A stretch of DNA of 64,000 nt from Micrasema longulum (GCA_022494885.1 JAGVSM010002889.1:1-64000), one strand, 5' to 3'; shown: positions 23,160 through 32,916, counted from the first letter of the stretch. Numbers and translations are program-made. Notes: generated from the sequence alone by a model not told the origin.

Positions 23160-23526
23160 TCTCGAAACCGACGGCATTTACAAAGTGGATTGTAAAAACT
23201 GCCCTAAGGTTTACATCGGGCAGACTGCCAGAAATATAACAAAGAGAGTAAAGGAGCACGAGAGTGCATGCAGGCTCGGCTACCCCGAAAAATCGGCCTT
23301 GGCCGAGCACCACATAGAAACGGGGCATAAGTTTTCCTTTGAGCCGATAATCTTAGGGAGGCCAAAGAACCACCAAACACGACTAGTAAAAGAAGCAATT
23401 GAGATTTACAAACATCCCGACAACATAAACAGAGATGATGGGATGCGATTAAAAACATCCTGGTACCCAGTCATAAAGAAATCGCATAAAGATTGCAATG
23501 TAACACAGATTTGTGATACGGTATAG
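23160..23526 (+). pseudogene. Penelope-type GIY-YIG endonuclease domain
   Basis: The frame reads GIYKVDCKNCPKVYIGQTAR, then ITKRVKEHESACRLGY and SALAEHHIETGHKFSF, ending at TAG (23524-23526). The GIY and YIG motifs, the Arg of the helix after YIG (QTAR..TKRVKEH) and the His-rich ALAEHH..GH segment are the hallmarks of the endonuclease that follows the RT in Penelope-like elements. The CxxC in VDCKNCPK is a zinc-like pair typical of this group. The frame is open upstream through the inverted repeat to an ATG at 23065, but that is not a natural start: the RT that should precede it is missing. The domain itself is intact, so degeneration is recent. Confidence 0.85.
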
Positions 23527-23672
23527 ATCCTAAGTACATAATGGTACACATTAATCTAAACGACTACGACACGGTACAAGTCCCAAATACATAACATCAC
23601 ACAAAAACGACTACGACACGGTAAAAATTCTAAGTACCTAACGTAACACATATTCATACACAAATAACATCA

Positions 23673-23713
23673 ACCCTGATGATGGACGCTGTAACGCGAT
23701 CCGAAACGTCGGT
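23673..23713 (+). ncRNA. Hammerhead-ribozyme-like motif, right PLE repeat
   Basis: The same core as the left copy: ACC (23673-23675), CTGATGA (23676-23682), stem II 23684-23689 with 23696-23702, GAAA (23703-23706), ACGT (23706-23709), C23710, GGT (23711-23713). It differs from the left copy by one base in the stem II loop (GTAA versus GAAA). Confidence 0.65.
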
Positions 23714-23762
23714 AGAGAGTACGAACGACACACGGCATAATAACCCAGAAAAACTTATTGTG

Positions 23763-23860
23763 CAAATTTAGAAAATGTATAACAGATTTCATTTTTGTTC
23801 CATCTGCTGTAAACACATTGTGTTTTAATTAAATTTTATTTAAATCTTGCCAAATCCATG
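23763..23860 (-). mobile_element. Jockey-C continuation beyond Penelope insertion
   Basis: It starts with the right 13-bp target duplication (23763-23775). The minus strand continues towards the region upstream of the 'IKYLG' motif and is decayed. I cannot place the sequence from 23860 to 24050 with confidence. Confidence 0.5.
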
Positions 23861-24054
23861 CAAATATTGCGGTACAGCTGATAATAACGTGGTGCTTGAG
23901 AGTTATTTTTAGCTAAAATCGTGTTTGGAAATATTAATTCTTGGTTAGATATACAGAAAATAATATGTAGGCATCGAGCGTGTATAGTAAATTATATACA
24001 TAAGCATGCATATGAAGTAACTTGAGTCGGTTAATATTATGACTAGCATCATTA

Positions 24055-24262
24055 TGTCATGCAAACAGGGCTGCCAGAATCAACTATCCATGTCCGCTTC
24101 CTACTTGGAGCATTCGGTGTCCACGAAGATCCCCCGGGCATCTCTGTCTGCTGCCAGTTCCTGCGCATCCTCCGAAGTCAGGTTTGCGTCTCGTGGTTCT
24201 GACATGAACTGCCGACGAACAGTCAGCAGTGGACGTGACATTGGGAGTCTGATTTTTACCAT
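24055..24262 (-). mobile_element. RTE-B C-terminal piece (fused to Jockey-C)
   Basis: The minus strand reads MSRPLLTVRRQFMSEPRD then EDAQELAADRDARG, matching the RTE-B C-terminus near 41440-41560 (RPLLTVRRQFMSEL, ELAADRDAWK). It is joined in the same frame to the Jockey-C segment at 24262-24405; see findings. Confidence 0.75.
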
Positions 24263-24405
24263 TTCTCCGGTATTGCGATGTTCATGTTGGCTTTGATCCT
24301 TTTTTTTCCAAAATTCAGTGTTTGTCAAAAAATCAATTGTTTTATACATAATCAACATTGTATTGCAAAATATTATTTGCTTATATGTCAGTACTTTCAA
24401 TTCTT
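24262..24405 (-). mobile_element. Jockey-C fragment fused to RTE-B
   Basis: The minus strand reads LKELKVLTYKQIIF, then TEFWKKKDQSQHEHRNTGEM and VKIRLP, matching the Jockey-C element at 51840-52010. At VKIRLP it passes without frame break into the RTE-B terminus. The right end is interrupted at a TTAA by piggyBac-like DNA. Confidence 0.75.
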
Positions 24406-24670
24406 TTAACACTTTGACTCCCGGCCGAATACACATTGAATTTACCCTGTGCCCGGCCCATTTTTGTGAAATTTCATGCATTGTGAAGGGTTTCTTAAAT
24501 GTGTAATAATTATGAAAATGCTAGGTCAAATAAATTCTAACTTCTCACATTTATTTGAAACAGTTTAATAAGTCATTTTTGTATGATAGCTTTGCCAATA
24601 TTGGTCTTTATGGAGAGCCACATTGCAATGTTCGCATATATACCTACAGCGTCTTACTCCTTTTTTGTGT
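24406..24670 (-). mobile_element. piggyBac-like element 3' end
   Basis: A TTAA (24406-24409) is followed by a terminus starting CACTTTGACTCCCGGC. The minus-strand frame at 24565-24670 reads RRCRYICEHCNVALHKDQ then YWQSYHTKM, the Cys/His-rich zinc-finger-like C-terminal end of piggyBac transposases (CxxC, then YHT). The upstream transposase is missing, replaced by the MITE at 24671. Confidence 0.7.
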
Positions 24671-24894
24671 TTTGTATCCCAGAGCCGTGTAAACGCGTGA
24701 TTATAATAACCACTTGTTGTGTCTCGGTCTCGTGTTTTCACGGAGTTTACCAGCAGCCAAAAATCACTAATAAAAGTCACTAGATGTCGATAAAATGCAC
24801 TTTTTTGAACAGCTTGTAAATCACGTGAAAACACTGGACCGGGATACAACGCGTGGTTATATAATCACGTGTTTACACGGCTCCGGGATACAAA
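24671..24894. mobile_element. MITE with 72-bp terminal inverted repeats
   Basis: Left arm 24671-24742 and right arm 24824-24894 are inverted copies: TTTGTATCCC(A/G)GAGCCGT then 'gtaaac.cgtgattat' and 'gtgttttcacg'. The right half also has an internal repeat of the 'cacgtg' motif. The 80-bp centre has no coding potential. It sits at the end of the piggyBac-like CDS. The target duplication is not obvious. Confidence 0.75.
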
Positions 24895-25161
24895 GTATCA
24901 ACAACAACGCCAATTTTATCACATAACTATGTATGAATCCATAGTGATGTTATGCAACCGTGAAAATATTGAGCAGTATGTTTATTTAGGTTTAAATATA
25001 CATTGTAATTTTAAATGGGATGTACATTTTAGAAAATTGTGTAAGCGATTAAGAGCAATAAGTAATAGAATGTATATATTAAAATATTATGTCCCTGTTA
25101 ATACTTTACGAATTATTTATTTATCTCTCTCTGAATCAATTATACGATTCGCTATAATTTC

Positions 25162-25665
25162 CAGCAGCACAATCACAAATGACTATCGACGTGCTAATTA
25201 GCGGCGTGATAACAATTTTTCACCGTAGTTGTTTATCGTATGCGCGGTCACAATGAAACATCCGTGGAAGTTATCGATCGGGATTATTATATTTTTTTAA
25301 TATTGTCATACTTCAACTTGATGCTTGGCAATACCTAATATTAAATGTCAAAATTCAAAATATTTACGTTTTGCAACGCATAGGTAATCAATCACATATT
25401 TGAATTTTACCCTTGTAAATATGGAGAATATTCCTAAACTGTAAGTAAAATAATTTAGTTTTATTTTTTGTTCACAATTTATCATGCTATTTATTTGTTT
25501 TGAATCAAATTGAGAAAGCTATTAAACTAAACAATTGTTGAAGGCGTTTGGCGTTTTGCAACGCGACCGCGATAACTTCAGCGTGTTCATAATTGTTCGT
25601 TGAGATCGCTCAAATACTTAGCACATTTTTTAGCACGTCGATAGTCATTTGTGATTGAGCCCCTG
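25162..25665. mobile_element. Non-autonomous hAT-like element, 504 bp
   Basis: Imperfect terminal inverted repeats start with CAG and continue 'caatcacaaatgactatcg' plus 'acgtgctaa' at the left; the right end reads the complement and ends CTG. No ORF is present. Internal 'cgcgataac' sequences near both ends are also inverted. It interrupts the Jockey-D RT. CAG..CTG termini suggest hAT, but I could not confirm an 8-bp target duplication. Confidence 0.7.
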
Positions 25666-26186
25666 GGGGTTATCAAGTGAAACTAATATGAATTTTATTC
25701 AAACTTTGCAAAATTCTATGATCAAATTGCTACTACATAAAGATGTATACCGCCAGAGACACAATATTTCAATATCATTGATGTATAAATCTGTAAATAA
25801 ATAATCTGTTAGGGCTCTACTTTGGTACTAATTAATTTGTCAGCAGGCGTCGCACTCCGAGTATAAACATAAGTTGGTACATGATTATAACACCAGGTTT
25901 ACTAGTATGGCTGTACTACAGCTAGCTGTTCCTAGATATTGCAATAAATATGGCAAAAGGACACTGCAATACAGTATACCTAAAATATTTAACATGTTAC
26001 CAAACAATATTAAAATACTGAGTTAAATACAGGAGTGAGACGTTTGCTCAAATTATGGTTAATAGAAAAAAGTTTTTTGTACTAGAGATAGTTTTTAATT
26101 TTTGATAATGTAATATGTAATGTTTTTTAAGTAAAATTATTGTTAATGTAGGTTAAGTGTAAATAATCGATGCAATTTATAAGAAC

Positions 26187-26219
26187 CTGCTGACGTGTTG
26201 AATGTATGCAACTCAGCAG
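26187..26219 (+). other. Stem-loop in Jockey-D 3' UTR
   Basis: CTGCTGA pairs with TCAGCAG, with an inner GTTG/CAAC helix around 'aatgtatg'. It lies about 45 bases before the A-rich tail. Confidence 0.6.
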
Positions 26220-26414
26220 AACTTTAATTTAAGACTATTTTGTAAATATTTCTGAAAAATAAATTAAAAAAAACATCAAATTTACACTTGTTTATTGGTA
26301 AAACCTATAAATAATACTTAAAAGCTTTGTTTTGTTATATGGTTAGTTTGTTTAAATTTTCTTGTTTGATAACACTAATATTCTGTAACTGTAGTTAATG
26401 TGTATGAATTCTTA

Positions 26415-26545
26415 TAAACAAATCTTGTGCAGGTAAAGCAAAAGACTGATCATCTTTCCTAAATATAACAACAATGATAAAGATACGTTGCGATTTGTGT
26501 ATAAATGCAGTGTCTTATGCACGATTAGGTGTGAAAAGGGAACAA
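26415..26545 (+). mobile_element. SINE-A 3' part
   Basis: Reads 'aaagactgatcatctttcct', then 'gcagtgtcttatgcacgatt' and 'aggtgtgaaaaggga', collinear with the 3' halves of the other SINE-A copies. The tRNA-like head is absent. Confidence 0.7.
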
Positions 26546-26597
26546 ATTATTGTATTAATGATTTAAAAAATAATATAAACCTAAAGAAGACTTTAAT

Positions 26598-26857
26598 TTT
26601 GTACCTCAGAGGCAGACGTTAAAAACGTTAAATAAAACCAACGTTCAAAATAACTCTGAAGAATCTAATTTTTCCAAATGATTTCTGATAATTTATTGCA
26701 TTAATTTGTATTTTCAGTATTTTAAAAATTGTTTCTTCAATTAAAAGATTTAAATTTCTTAAAACCAATGGACGTCATCATAACCTGGATACGAAAATCG
26801 AAATGTTATTTTATCAAATTCTGGATTGGCATCTGTCTGCCTCTGAGGTACAGAATA
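26598..26857. repeat. Pair of perfect 18-bp inverted sites
   Basis: TGTACCTCAGAGGCAGAC near 26598 and its exact complement GTCTGCCTCTGAGGTACA near 26840 bracket about 220 bp of unique AT-rich DNA. Homology stops abruptly on both sides. It may be a small inverted-terminal-repeat element. Confidence 0.4.
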
Positions 26858-27037
26858 AGTGTTTGATTTTAATATAACAGAATAATATAGAGTTCTAAAA
26901 AATAATCGCCTCGTTAGTAAAAAATAAGTATGACATTTGTTATACTTGTCAAAACTAAAATAACATATTCTAACTGGAATCTTCCTGTTTTCCTCTAAAT
27001 AAATATTTTTTCCCAAATTGCTGCTTTATGTAAATAA

Positions 27038-27797
27038 CTAGCGGACCCGACAGACGTTGTCCTGCCCGAACACTGGCTTGCCTGATAAGTAGGTACCTAA
27101 GTACTTGTTTATGATTGAATTCCAAAACTGAAAATTATTAATATCAAATGTAATTAGGTACCCAGGTACTGGTTTATGGTCTTATTCCAAAACATAAATT
27201 AATTCATTTTTAAATAAAGAATTCTTTTTGCAAATGTCAAACTCAGCTCTTCTCACCAACAGCGGGACACTTTATTCATAAATGCGATTTACGAAAATGT
27301 ATTGAATGTCAGGTAAAACTATTTTAGTATAACCAAAAATCCAGAAAAAATAAATAAACAGGAAGAAATTATAAGTAATTTTATTTATTTATTTATTTAA
27401 TGCACAAAATACACAATTTTACATAGACACGATTATATATTTTTTATATCCCGACTTGTTAGAAAATTTCGCGTTAAGTCGGGACTCTTCGATATATAAA
27501 TTAAAAATATTGTAAAGAATGTAAAGAAATAATCTGATTTGGATCCATAAAAAGCAAATGTTGTTTGTAAGCATTCAAAATAAACTTTTTAACAACAAAA
27601 AAACAACATCCTTCCATTTTTTTGTATATGCATTCTTGTCGAATCCGACCTCGGTAGGTCGATGAAAAAAATATTTATGCTCCTAATTTTAATATCTACT
27701 AACACGCGCAACGCAAAGATCTACATTTCGCTGAAAACCGCATGTAAATCGGTTGAGTCGTTTAGAAGGAGTTTAGTGACATCACACGTATAGAAGA
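27038..27797 (-). mobile_element. Non-autonomous Helitron, copy A
   Basis: On the minus strand it starts TCTTCTATACGTGTGATG and ends in GACGTTGTC..GGTCCGCTAG followed by host T, the TC...CTAG terminus of insect Helitrons. It is collinear with copy B at 54316-55003. A foreign 132-bp segment (27381-27512) interrupts it relative to copy B. No Rep/helicase coding sequence. Confidence 0.75.
27381..27512 (-). mobile_element. Short tailed repeat with 10-bp hairpin, copy 1
   Basis: Absent from Helitron copy B, so it inserted into copy A. On the minus strand it has 'ttatatatcgaagagtcccg', a hairpin (27448-27485), then 'gtgtctatgtaaaattgtgt' and an AAAT-repeat tail. The same sequence is at 34722-34868, with an indistinguishable 5' boundary. 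Confidence 0.7.
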
Positions 27798-27829
27798 ATT
27801 ACATATATAAAGTAAGCGAACTTTTATTT

Positions 27830-28436
27830 ACTTTGGACAGCCCTGTTACCTCAATCATATTCCGAAGAATCGCGGATCGCTTGCGTAATATAAAACTCCT
27901 TTCAATCGACCGAGTGCCTAATGCCTACTCCATTCTGTTTTCTGACAGAAGCGCACGATGTAAAATACAATATTTTAGTTCAGTAAGCCGCGAACTGTTA
28001 TCGCGAGCGGAGAGCGGAGTATCGATCCATCGAGCGCGTGGCGTCCCCTATCGACGTGTCAAACAATACGATTCGCGCGTCGCAGCACTATTGCAACAAA
28101 TTCGACAACGTCCGTTGTTTTGACGTTTGTCGGGCGGCAAAAAACATAAATTATAACCTAAAAACGGCGTTTTTTAATACTTTTTCGCGATTCACGCACT
28201 TTAGAACTTAAACTCTGTGCTTTTTCAACGAAATCAGCTGCGTATTTTACGATCGCGCTGTTTTTGAGAGAGTTTTAACCATTTTTATGCGGCGATCCGA
28301 TCGATAATACGGCGAGTGTTGTGTATGTAAAGTTCTTTTGTCAGTGGATTTCAAAGGAATACTTCACGTTTTACTTGAGATAAGCTGTGAAACGAAGCAA
28401 TTGTCGGTTCTTATTATCTCCTGTACGCATAAAAGG
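27830..28436 (+). promoter_or_regulatory. Possible CpG-richer promoter and 5' exon
   Basis: The block is unusually rich in CpG for this window ('ttcgcgattcacgcac', 'ccgatcgataatacggcg') and has no repeat similarity. It ends in 'aaaagGTGAGTttt', a strong splice donor at 28436. An open frame (27833-28123) with many Arg has no similarity I recognise. I infer a promoter with a non-coding first exon; no TATA or initiator is certain. Confidence 0.3.
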
Positions 28437-28744
28437 TGAGTTTTACCGATGTTCAAACATTAAAAGTCTTTATTTACATAGATAATAGCATATTTTCCAC
28501 GCAGGGTTATCGATTCTACTGAAAAATAAGTACTAGAGTCAGTATGTAGGTACTTTCTTACTCATGACTCACAACACACCGATACATAATCATTATAATG
28601 TTTAATTAATTAACAAATGTTATTTTTCTTAGTGATAATATTTATTTTATTCGATTTGTCTGGTATAACTATTATTTCGAGTGTGATTCCAACTTGAATC
28701 CAATTAAAACAAAAAGAATAATCGATACTTATGGCATTTAGTAA

Positions 28745-29110
28745 ACTTTTTACTTTATTTTATTTATTTGGATAACCAACAGCTATAATTATCTTATATA
28801 CATAACAAAACAAATTACAAATAAGCCAATTACAGGTTTTTACAAGTAGCATCACAGTAGCGATTTTTTTCGAAAGCAAACGCCGCACGTCATTAAGATT
28901 ATTTGCAAATAAATCTATGTTAAATTATTTATTTATTACATTAAAATTATTAAAAGTTCGCCATAAATATGAATTTTGCCTATAATTAGATGAAACAAGA
29001 GGTATGTGAAGAAGAGAGTTATTTCTTAGAACTTTGGAAGGAACATTGATAGAAAGTTTGCATAGTAGTTCAGGACAGTCGATTGAACCAGAGGCATTTT
29101 TTAGTAAATA
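28745..29110 (-). mobile_element. CR1/Jockey-like C-terminus
   Basis: The minus strand reads SIDCPELLCKLSINVPSKV, then NNSLLHIPLVSSNYRQNS and LWRTFNNFNV, parallel to the copy at 20794-21396 (DCTELL, VPARICRR, HVPTSKTSY). The T-rich run at 28750-28765 is the complement of the polyA. A frame break follows FNNFN. 5'-truncated. Confidence 0.7.
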
Positions 29111-29139
29111 AATAAATAATAGGTTTTTTTAGTTTACAT

Positions 29140-29810
29140 ATTACAACAGAGATGAAGAACGTTTAAGAGAATGAAATATAGAAGTCTAGGCATCTACAGG
29201 GCTTATGACCTGTCAATGGCTGGTTTAAGTGGCCACTTTACACACTGTGTAACATTCACCATTCTGCCCATATTTGAACATCTATATTCCTTCAATCCTT
29301 TCATCTGTTGATGTTTGTGAAGTTAAATAGCTGAAACCTTTATTTATGCGGGTGAGATTCATCTAATTGAATTATTTCGCCTACATACTAGGCAACGCTT
29401 GAAAATGTTATTTTTTCAATTTCTATACTTCTTCATGGACCAGGTGGAGTAATATCAACAATATTTTGAGTTTGTCCAAATTTTTGTAGACAAAGACTGG
29501 ATTAAACTCCCTGGGGAGCTGTTTATATTAACATATTACAACAGAGATGAAGAACGTTGAAGAATTTAAGGAATATAGATGTTCAAATATGGGCAGAATG
29601 GTAAATGTTTCACAGCGTGTAAAATGACCACTTAAACCAGCCATTGACAGGCCATAAGACCTGTAGATGCCTAGACTTCTATATTTCATTCTCTTAAACG
29701 TTCTTCATCTCTGTTGTAATATGTTAATATAAACAGCTCCCCAGGGAGTTAAATCCAGTCCTTGTCTACAAAAATTTGGACAAATTCAAAATATTGTTGA
29801 CGTTTTTTTA
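29140..29810. repeat. FB1 foldback element, two inverted arms
   Basis: The minus-type arm (29145-29540) reads 'gatgaagaacgtttaagaga...gtggccactttacacac...ggggagctgtttatattaac'. The inverted arm (29570-29805) reads 'ggaatatagatgttcaaata...ccacttaaaccagcc...acgttcttcatctctgttg...ctccccagggagtt'. Matching of 'aagagaatgaaatatagaag' in both shows that the arms share a recent origin. Confidence 0.8.
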
Positions 29811-30372
29811 GGTTTTGTGGTTAGCTAAAAATATCATTATTATTGGCGCTTTATCCTCTTTTTATTGACATTTCCCTATTAAACGCTCTAACTTTTACCG
29901 CGTGTAAGAAAAAAAATTATATCCAATTTCCTGTAGCACTGAACTTCTTCAATGATTTTAAAGAATACGGAAAGTTGTGGTATATTTTGCTAAAAAAACC
30001 GTCGAATGAGAAAAAAAACGTGTTTAAACTGCATTTATAACTTGAAACAGCAAAATTTAAATTTGCGGTTATTTTTATATGTATTAAATAATTATACAAA
30101 ATGAATGAATCTCTAATAGAATACCTGAATAAATAAAATAAGCCAAGAACAAAACAATGGCCGTAACATTTATCTCTTGTCAGTATTCTTTTAACCATTA
30201 ACTAATTGTTGGGTAATTACTTAATCACTATTATAATGACGCCTAATGGGTCCAGCGTTCAACTTTACTTAGTTAATTTACTCTGTTCAAATCAATGGTA
30301 TAGAAAAAGGTAGATAACTATAATACCATTGTAGATCTTACAATCGGAATATGCGAAAGCCATAGGGGAGAT

Positions 30373-30437
30373 TGCCCACGAATGGGACTGCCCATGAATG
30401 GGACTGACCATGAATGGGACTGTTCATGAATGGGACA
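30373..30437 (+). repeat. 16-bp tandem repeat, four units
   Basis: Four units of 'catgaatgggactg' plus two variable bases (first unit cacgaatggg...), in otherwise unique sequence. No coding role seen. Confidence 0.75.
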
Positions 30438-30454
30438 ATCGTCTCCCAGCCAAA

Positions 30455-31790
30455 ACTTCTTTATTTTCATTTAATTTATTTAATTTAATTTATTTATTCA
30501 GATATTTAGAACATTACAGAAAAAAGACCTAATTCATTCTAAATACAATAATAGATCACAAATTACAGTAGATAGTTATGTTAAATCCGTGATCCGTGAA
30601 GTGTGAAAGGCTGAGACATGCATTATTGACAGAATCAAGAAAGGGGTGCTGCGTTGGTTTGGACATGTAGAGCGAATGGACAGCGAAAGAACGGCTAAAA
30701 GGATCTACGATGCGAATGGTGATGGATGCAGAAAACGAGGAAGACCGAGAAAGACATGGCACGATCAAATCCATCAAATACTTGAAGATGGACACGTCAA
30801 AAGTAGGAATAATCGGCGTGCGTGCATGAGAAGATGTATGAATGTAGAGGAAGCGTCGTCTGTATGCCAAGATAGAGTGTTATGGCGTTCAATCTTCTCT
30901 GCCTACCCCTACGGGGAAACGGCGTGATGATTTGTTTGTTTGTTTGTTTGTTTGTTTGTTTGTTTGTTTGTTTGTTTGTTTGTTTGTTTGTTTGTTTGTA
31001 GTTATGTTAATTAAATAATATAACAAAATGTAAAAAGAAAAATTAAAAGTTAGAAAGTGCTTTCCTAAACGAAGGCCCACTGTCTTGAAATATGTCGACA
31101 TCCGAGGCGATGCGATTAAGTAGCAAGATCGCTCTACCAACCGGCAAAACCATTGGCAGGTTGGTTCTGCATCGTGGTAGGTAAAACAATCGATGCTGTC
31201 TTTGTCGAAGATAGTAATCAGGTACGAACAGACCTACATCCATCAGAATTTCTGAGTTATGTATGCGACCACCGATCACCTGGAAGAAGTGAACACCCAA
31301 ATGAACGTCCCTCCTCCTCCATAATGACTGATAGCCTAGCATTCCCAGTAAAAAGTCGGTTGGGAAGAGCCAAGGATAATATCCACACTCTTTTAGGTAC
31401 AGATAGCGCAGAAATTTTTCTGCACTCTCCACCATCAAAGAGTATCGAGTCTCATGTGGCGACCAAATAATGGAACTAAACTCCAAACGACTTCTTACCA
31501 AGGAATTATACAATGTCCTCATAATCTGAGTGTTAGAAAAGATCTTGGTATTTCTAAGAACAAAACCAAGCATTTTAAGGGAGTCATTACATAGATTAAC
31601 CATATGAAGATTAAAAGATAACTGAGCGTCAAACAACACCCCGAGATCTCTGGACGTTGAAGCCCTTTCAAGCCTCACTCCGTCCATGAGATAACGATAG
31701 TATATTGTTTTGGATGCTCTTGTGTATGCCATTACAAAACATTTGGAAACATGGAAACATTCTTTACGTGTCATGTCGTGTCCCTCTGAC
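30455..31790 (-). mobile_element. CR1-like relic with nested RTE-A
   Basis: The minus-strand frame (31043-31774) reads FVMAYTRASKTIYYRYLMDG, STSRDLGVLFDAQLSF, MRTLYNSLVRSRLEFSSIIW and LPRCRTNLPM. RT core residues are lost; what remains is the post-RT thumb and C-terminal region. The 3' UTR and T-rich tail complement (30465-30500) are separated from the coding part by the RTE-A insertion at 30585-30998. Related copy: 61615-62345. Confidence 0.75.
30585..30998 (+). mobile_element. RTE-A 3' end with (TTTG)n tail and 12-bp target duplication
   Basis: The frame IIDRIKKGVLRWFGHVERMD, GCRKRGRPRKTWHDQI, GHVKSRNNRRACMRRCMNV and FSAYPYGETA ends at 30928, followed by about 17 TTTG repeats (30929-30998). 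TAGTTATGTTAA at 30573-30584 is repeated exactly at 30999-31010. This fixes both element ends and shows that the family ends in a tetranucleotide array. Almost undamaged, hence young. Confidence 0.9.
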
Positions 31791-31932
31791 GTTGACGATC
31801 ACATTGAGAGAAAGTTTCCCTATCCTGAGCAGTGCGAACCAGCTGCTCCACAGTTCTAATCCTGGTCCATGTTCGGATATTTCAAAGCCAGGAAAGCTGT
31901 TTTCTTCCGAACCCTCTACTGATGGTCTAACT

Positions 31933-32916
31933 TAAGCTGGCGCATTCAGAAACCTTAAACTGACGGATTTAAAATCTACAGGATGTTGATTTTTTAAAAT
32001 GTTGTAAATTTTAACCTAATGTGCTATCTTTTTTAAAAATTTGGTTGTGTATATTTAAAAAAATACATTAGGTTAAGAAAATGTAATATTCAATTACTAA
32101 AATACTGTGTTTCATTATTTTATATTTTTCAAATAATTTTTTTAAATGTTGCATTTTACTAACTATAGTCCTTCCAAGAACATGGGGCAATTTAAATTTT
32201 AAAAAAAAATTTATAGTCAATTACTCTGGAATTAGAAGGCAAAGTTATGTAGATTGTTTTAAGTACTTATATAAATAACAAGATTTATTGTTTATCAATA
32301 AGTGTGTATACATATTTTTTCCGATATATTTTGTACTGTGCACTTTACTTACACTATAATTTATTGTTATGATGAACACAACATATTAAATAAAAAACAT
32401 GCTTGTTTAAAAATAAATACTCGTAAATTTATGACATTTTCTTAAGAATTTTTTTTATTCGCTCCAATCCAAAAGAGATTTTTAAAAACATTAAAAATAA
32501 CAAAATAAAACGTCAAGATTTTTAATATCAGTAATCAGTACATTAAAAATGTTTTTGTGTAATTTTTGCAAAAGCGCCATCACTACATAATTGACCTATT
32601 CATGATTTGATTAAATGAAAACACCTACATATTTATAAACCAGTATTTTTAATCTATATCTTAATACTAGTATCTACAAATTATTATATTTTTACTATTA
32701 AGAATCGCAGCGAAATTCAGACGAACGCAGAAGCATCCTGTTTATATTGTATTGCTATATCATTAGCAACTAATAAAGCAATAGTTGTCTACGTCACGCC
32801 CATAAGCGCGTCTGAGCGTGAGAGAGACCGAGATTATTTTCAAAATGCGTATACCGTGCAATGTCATACCATGGGCTTATTCAATGCGTGTGTGTAAATA
32901 TAGCGCACGCGCCAGC
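31933..32916. mobile_element. Possible TIR element, about 980 bp
   Basis: TAAGCTGGCGC at the left and GCGCCAGCTTA at the right are inverted and each abut TA. The inner part is AT-rich and non-coding. The homology extends only about 11 bp, so this may be coincidence. Otherwise I see nothing in this stretch except 'gcgcgtctgagcgtgagaga' near 32808. Confidence 0.3.

Larger units (their letters stand above)
23002..23762 (+). mobile_element. Truncated Penelope-like element with inverted terminal repeats
   Basis: The 761-bp insertion contains a 34-bp left extension, a left repeat (23036-23130), a GIY-YIG endonuclease reading frame (23160-23526) and a right repeat (23668-23762). The right repeat is the reverse complement of the left, with two mismatches over 95 bp. 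The RT is absent, so only the C-terminal endonuclease end was copied. Penelope-like elements are known for such partly inverted pseudo-LTRs. The exact 13-bp target duplication shows one insertion event into a Jockey-C element. Confidence 0.85.
24895..26275 (+). mobile_element. Jockey-D relic interrupted by a hAT-like element
   Basis: The left part (24900-25161) reads YVYLGLNIHCNFKWDVHFRK, then LRAISNRMYILKYYVPVNT and LSESIIRFAIIS. The right part (25666-26275) contains YNTRFTSMAVLQLAVPRY and KRTLQYSIPKIFNMLP, then the 3' UTR with a stem-loop at 26187-26219 and an A-rich tail near 26258-26275. Removing 25162-25665 restores the expected 'SIIxxxIISxG' motif. Confidence 0.8.

Noticed and set aside
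27833..28123. Arg-rich 96-codon ORF as a gene
   Set aside because: No recognisable domain; the first ATG-like start is not supported and the region is better read as a possible promoter/5' exon.
30929..30998. Independent (TTTG)n microsatellite locus
   Set aside because: The target duplication shows that it is the 3' tail of the RTE-A insertion.
31933..32916. mariner-like element flanked by TA
   Set aside because: Inverted similarity extends only about 11 bp and no transposase is present; kept only as a low-confidence feature.
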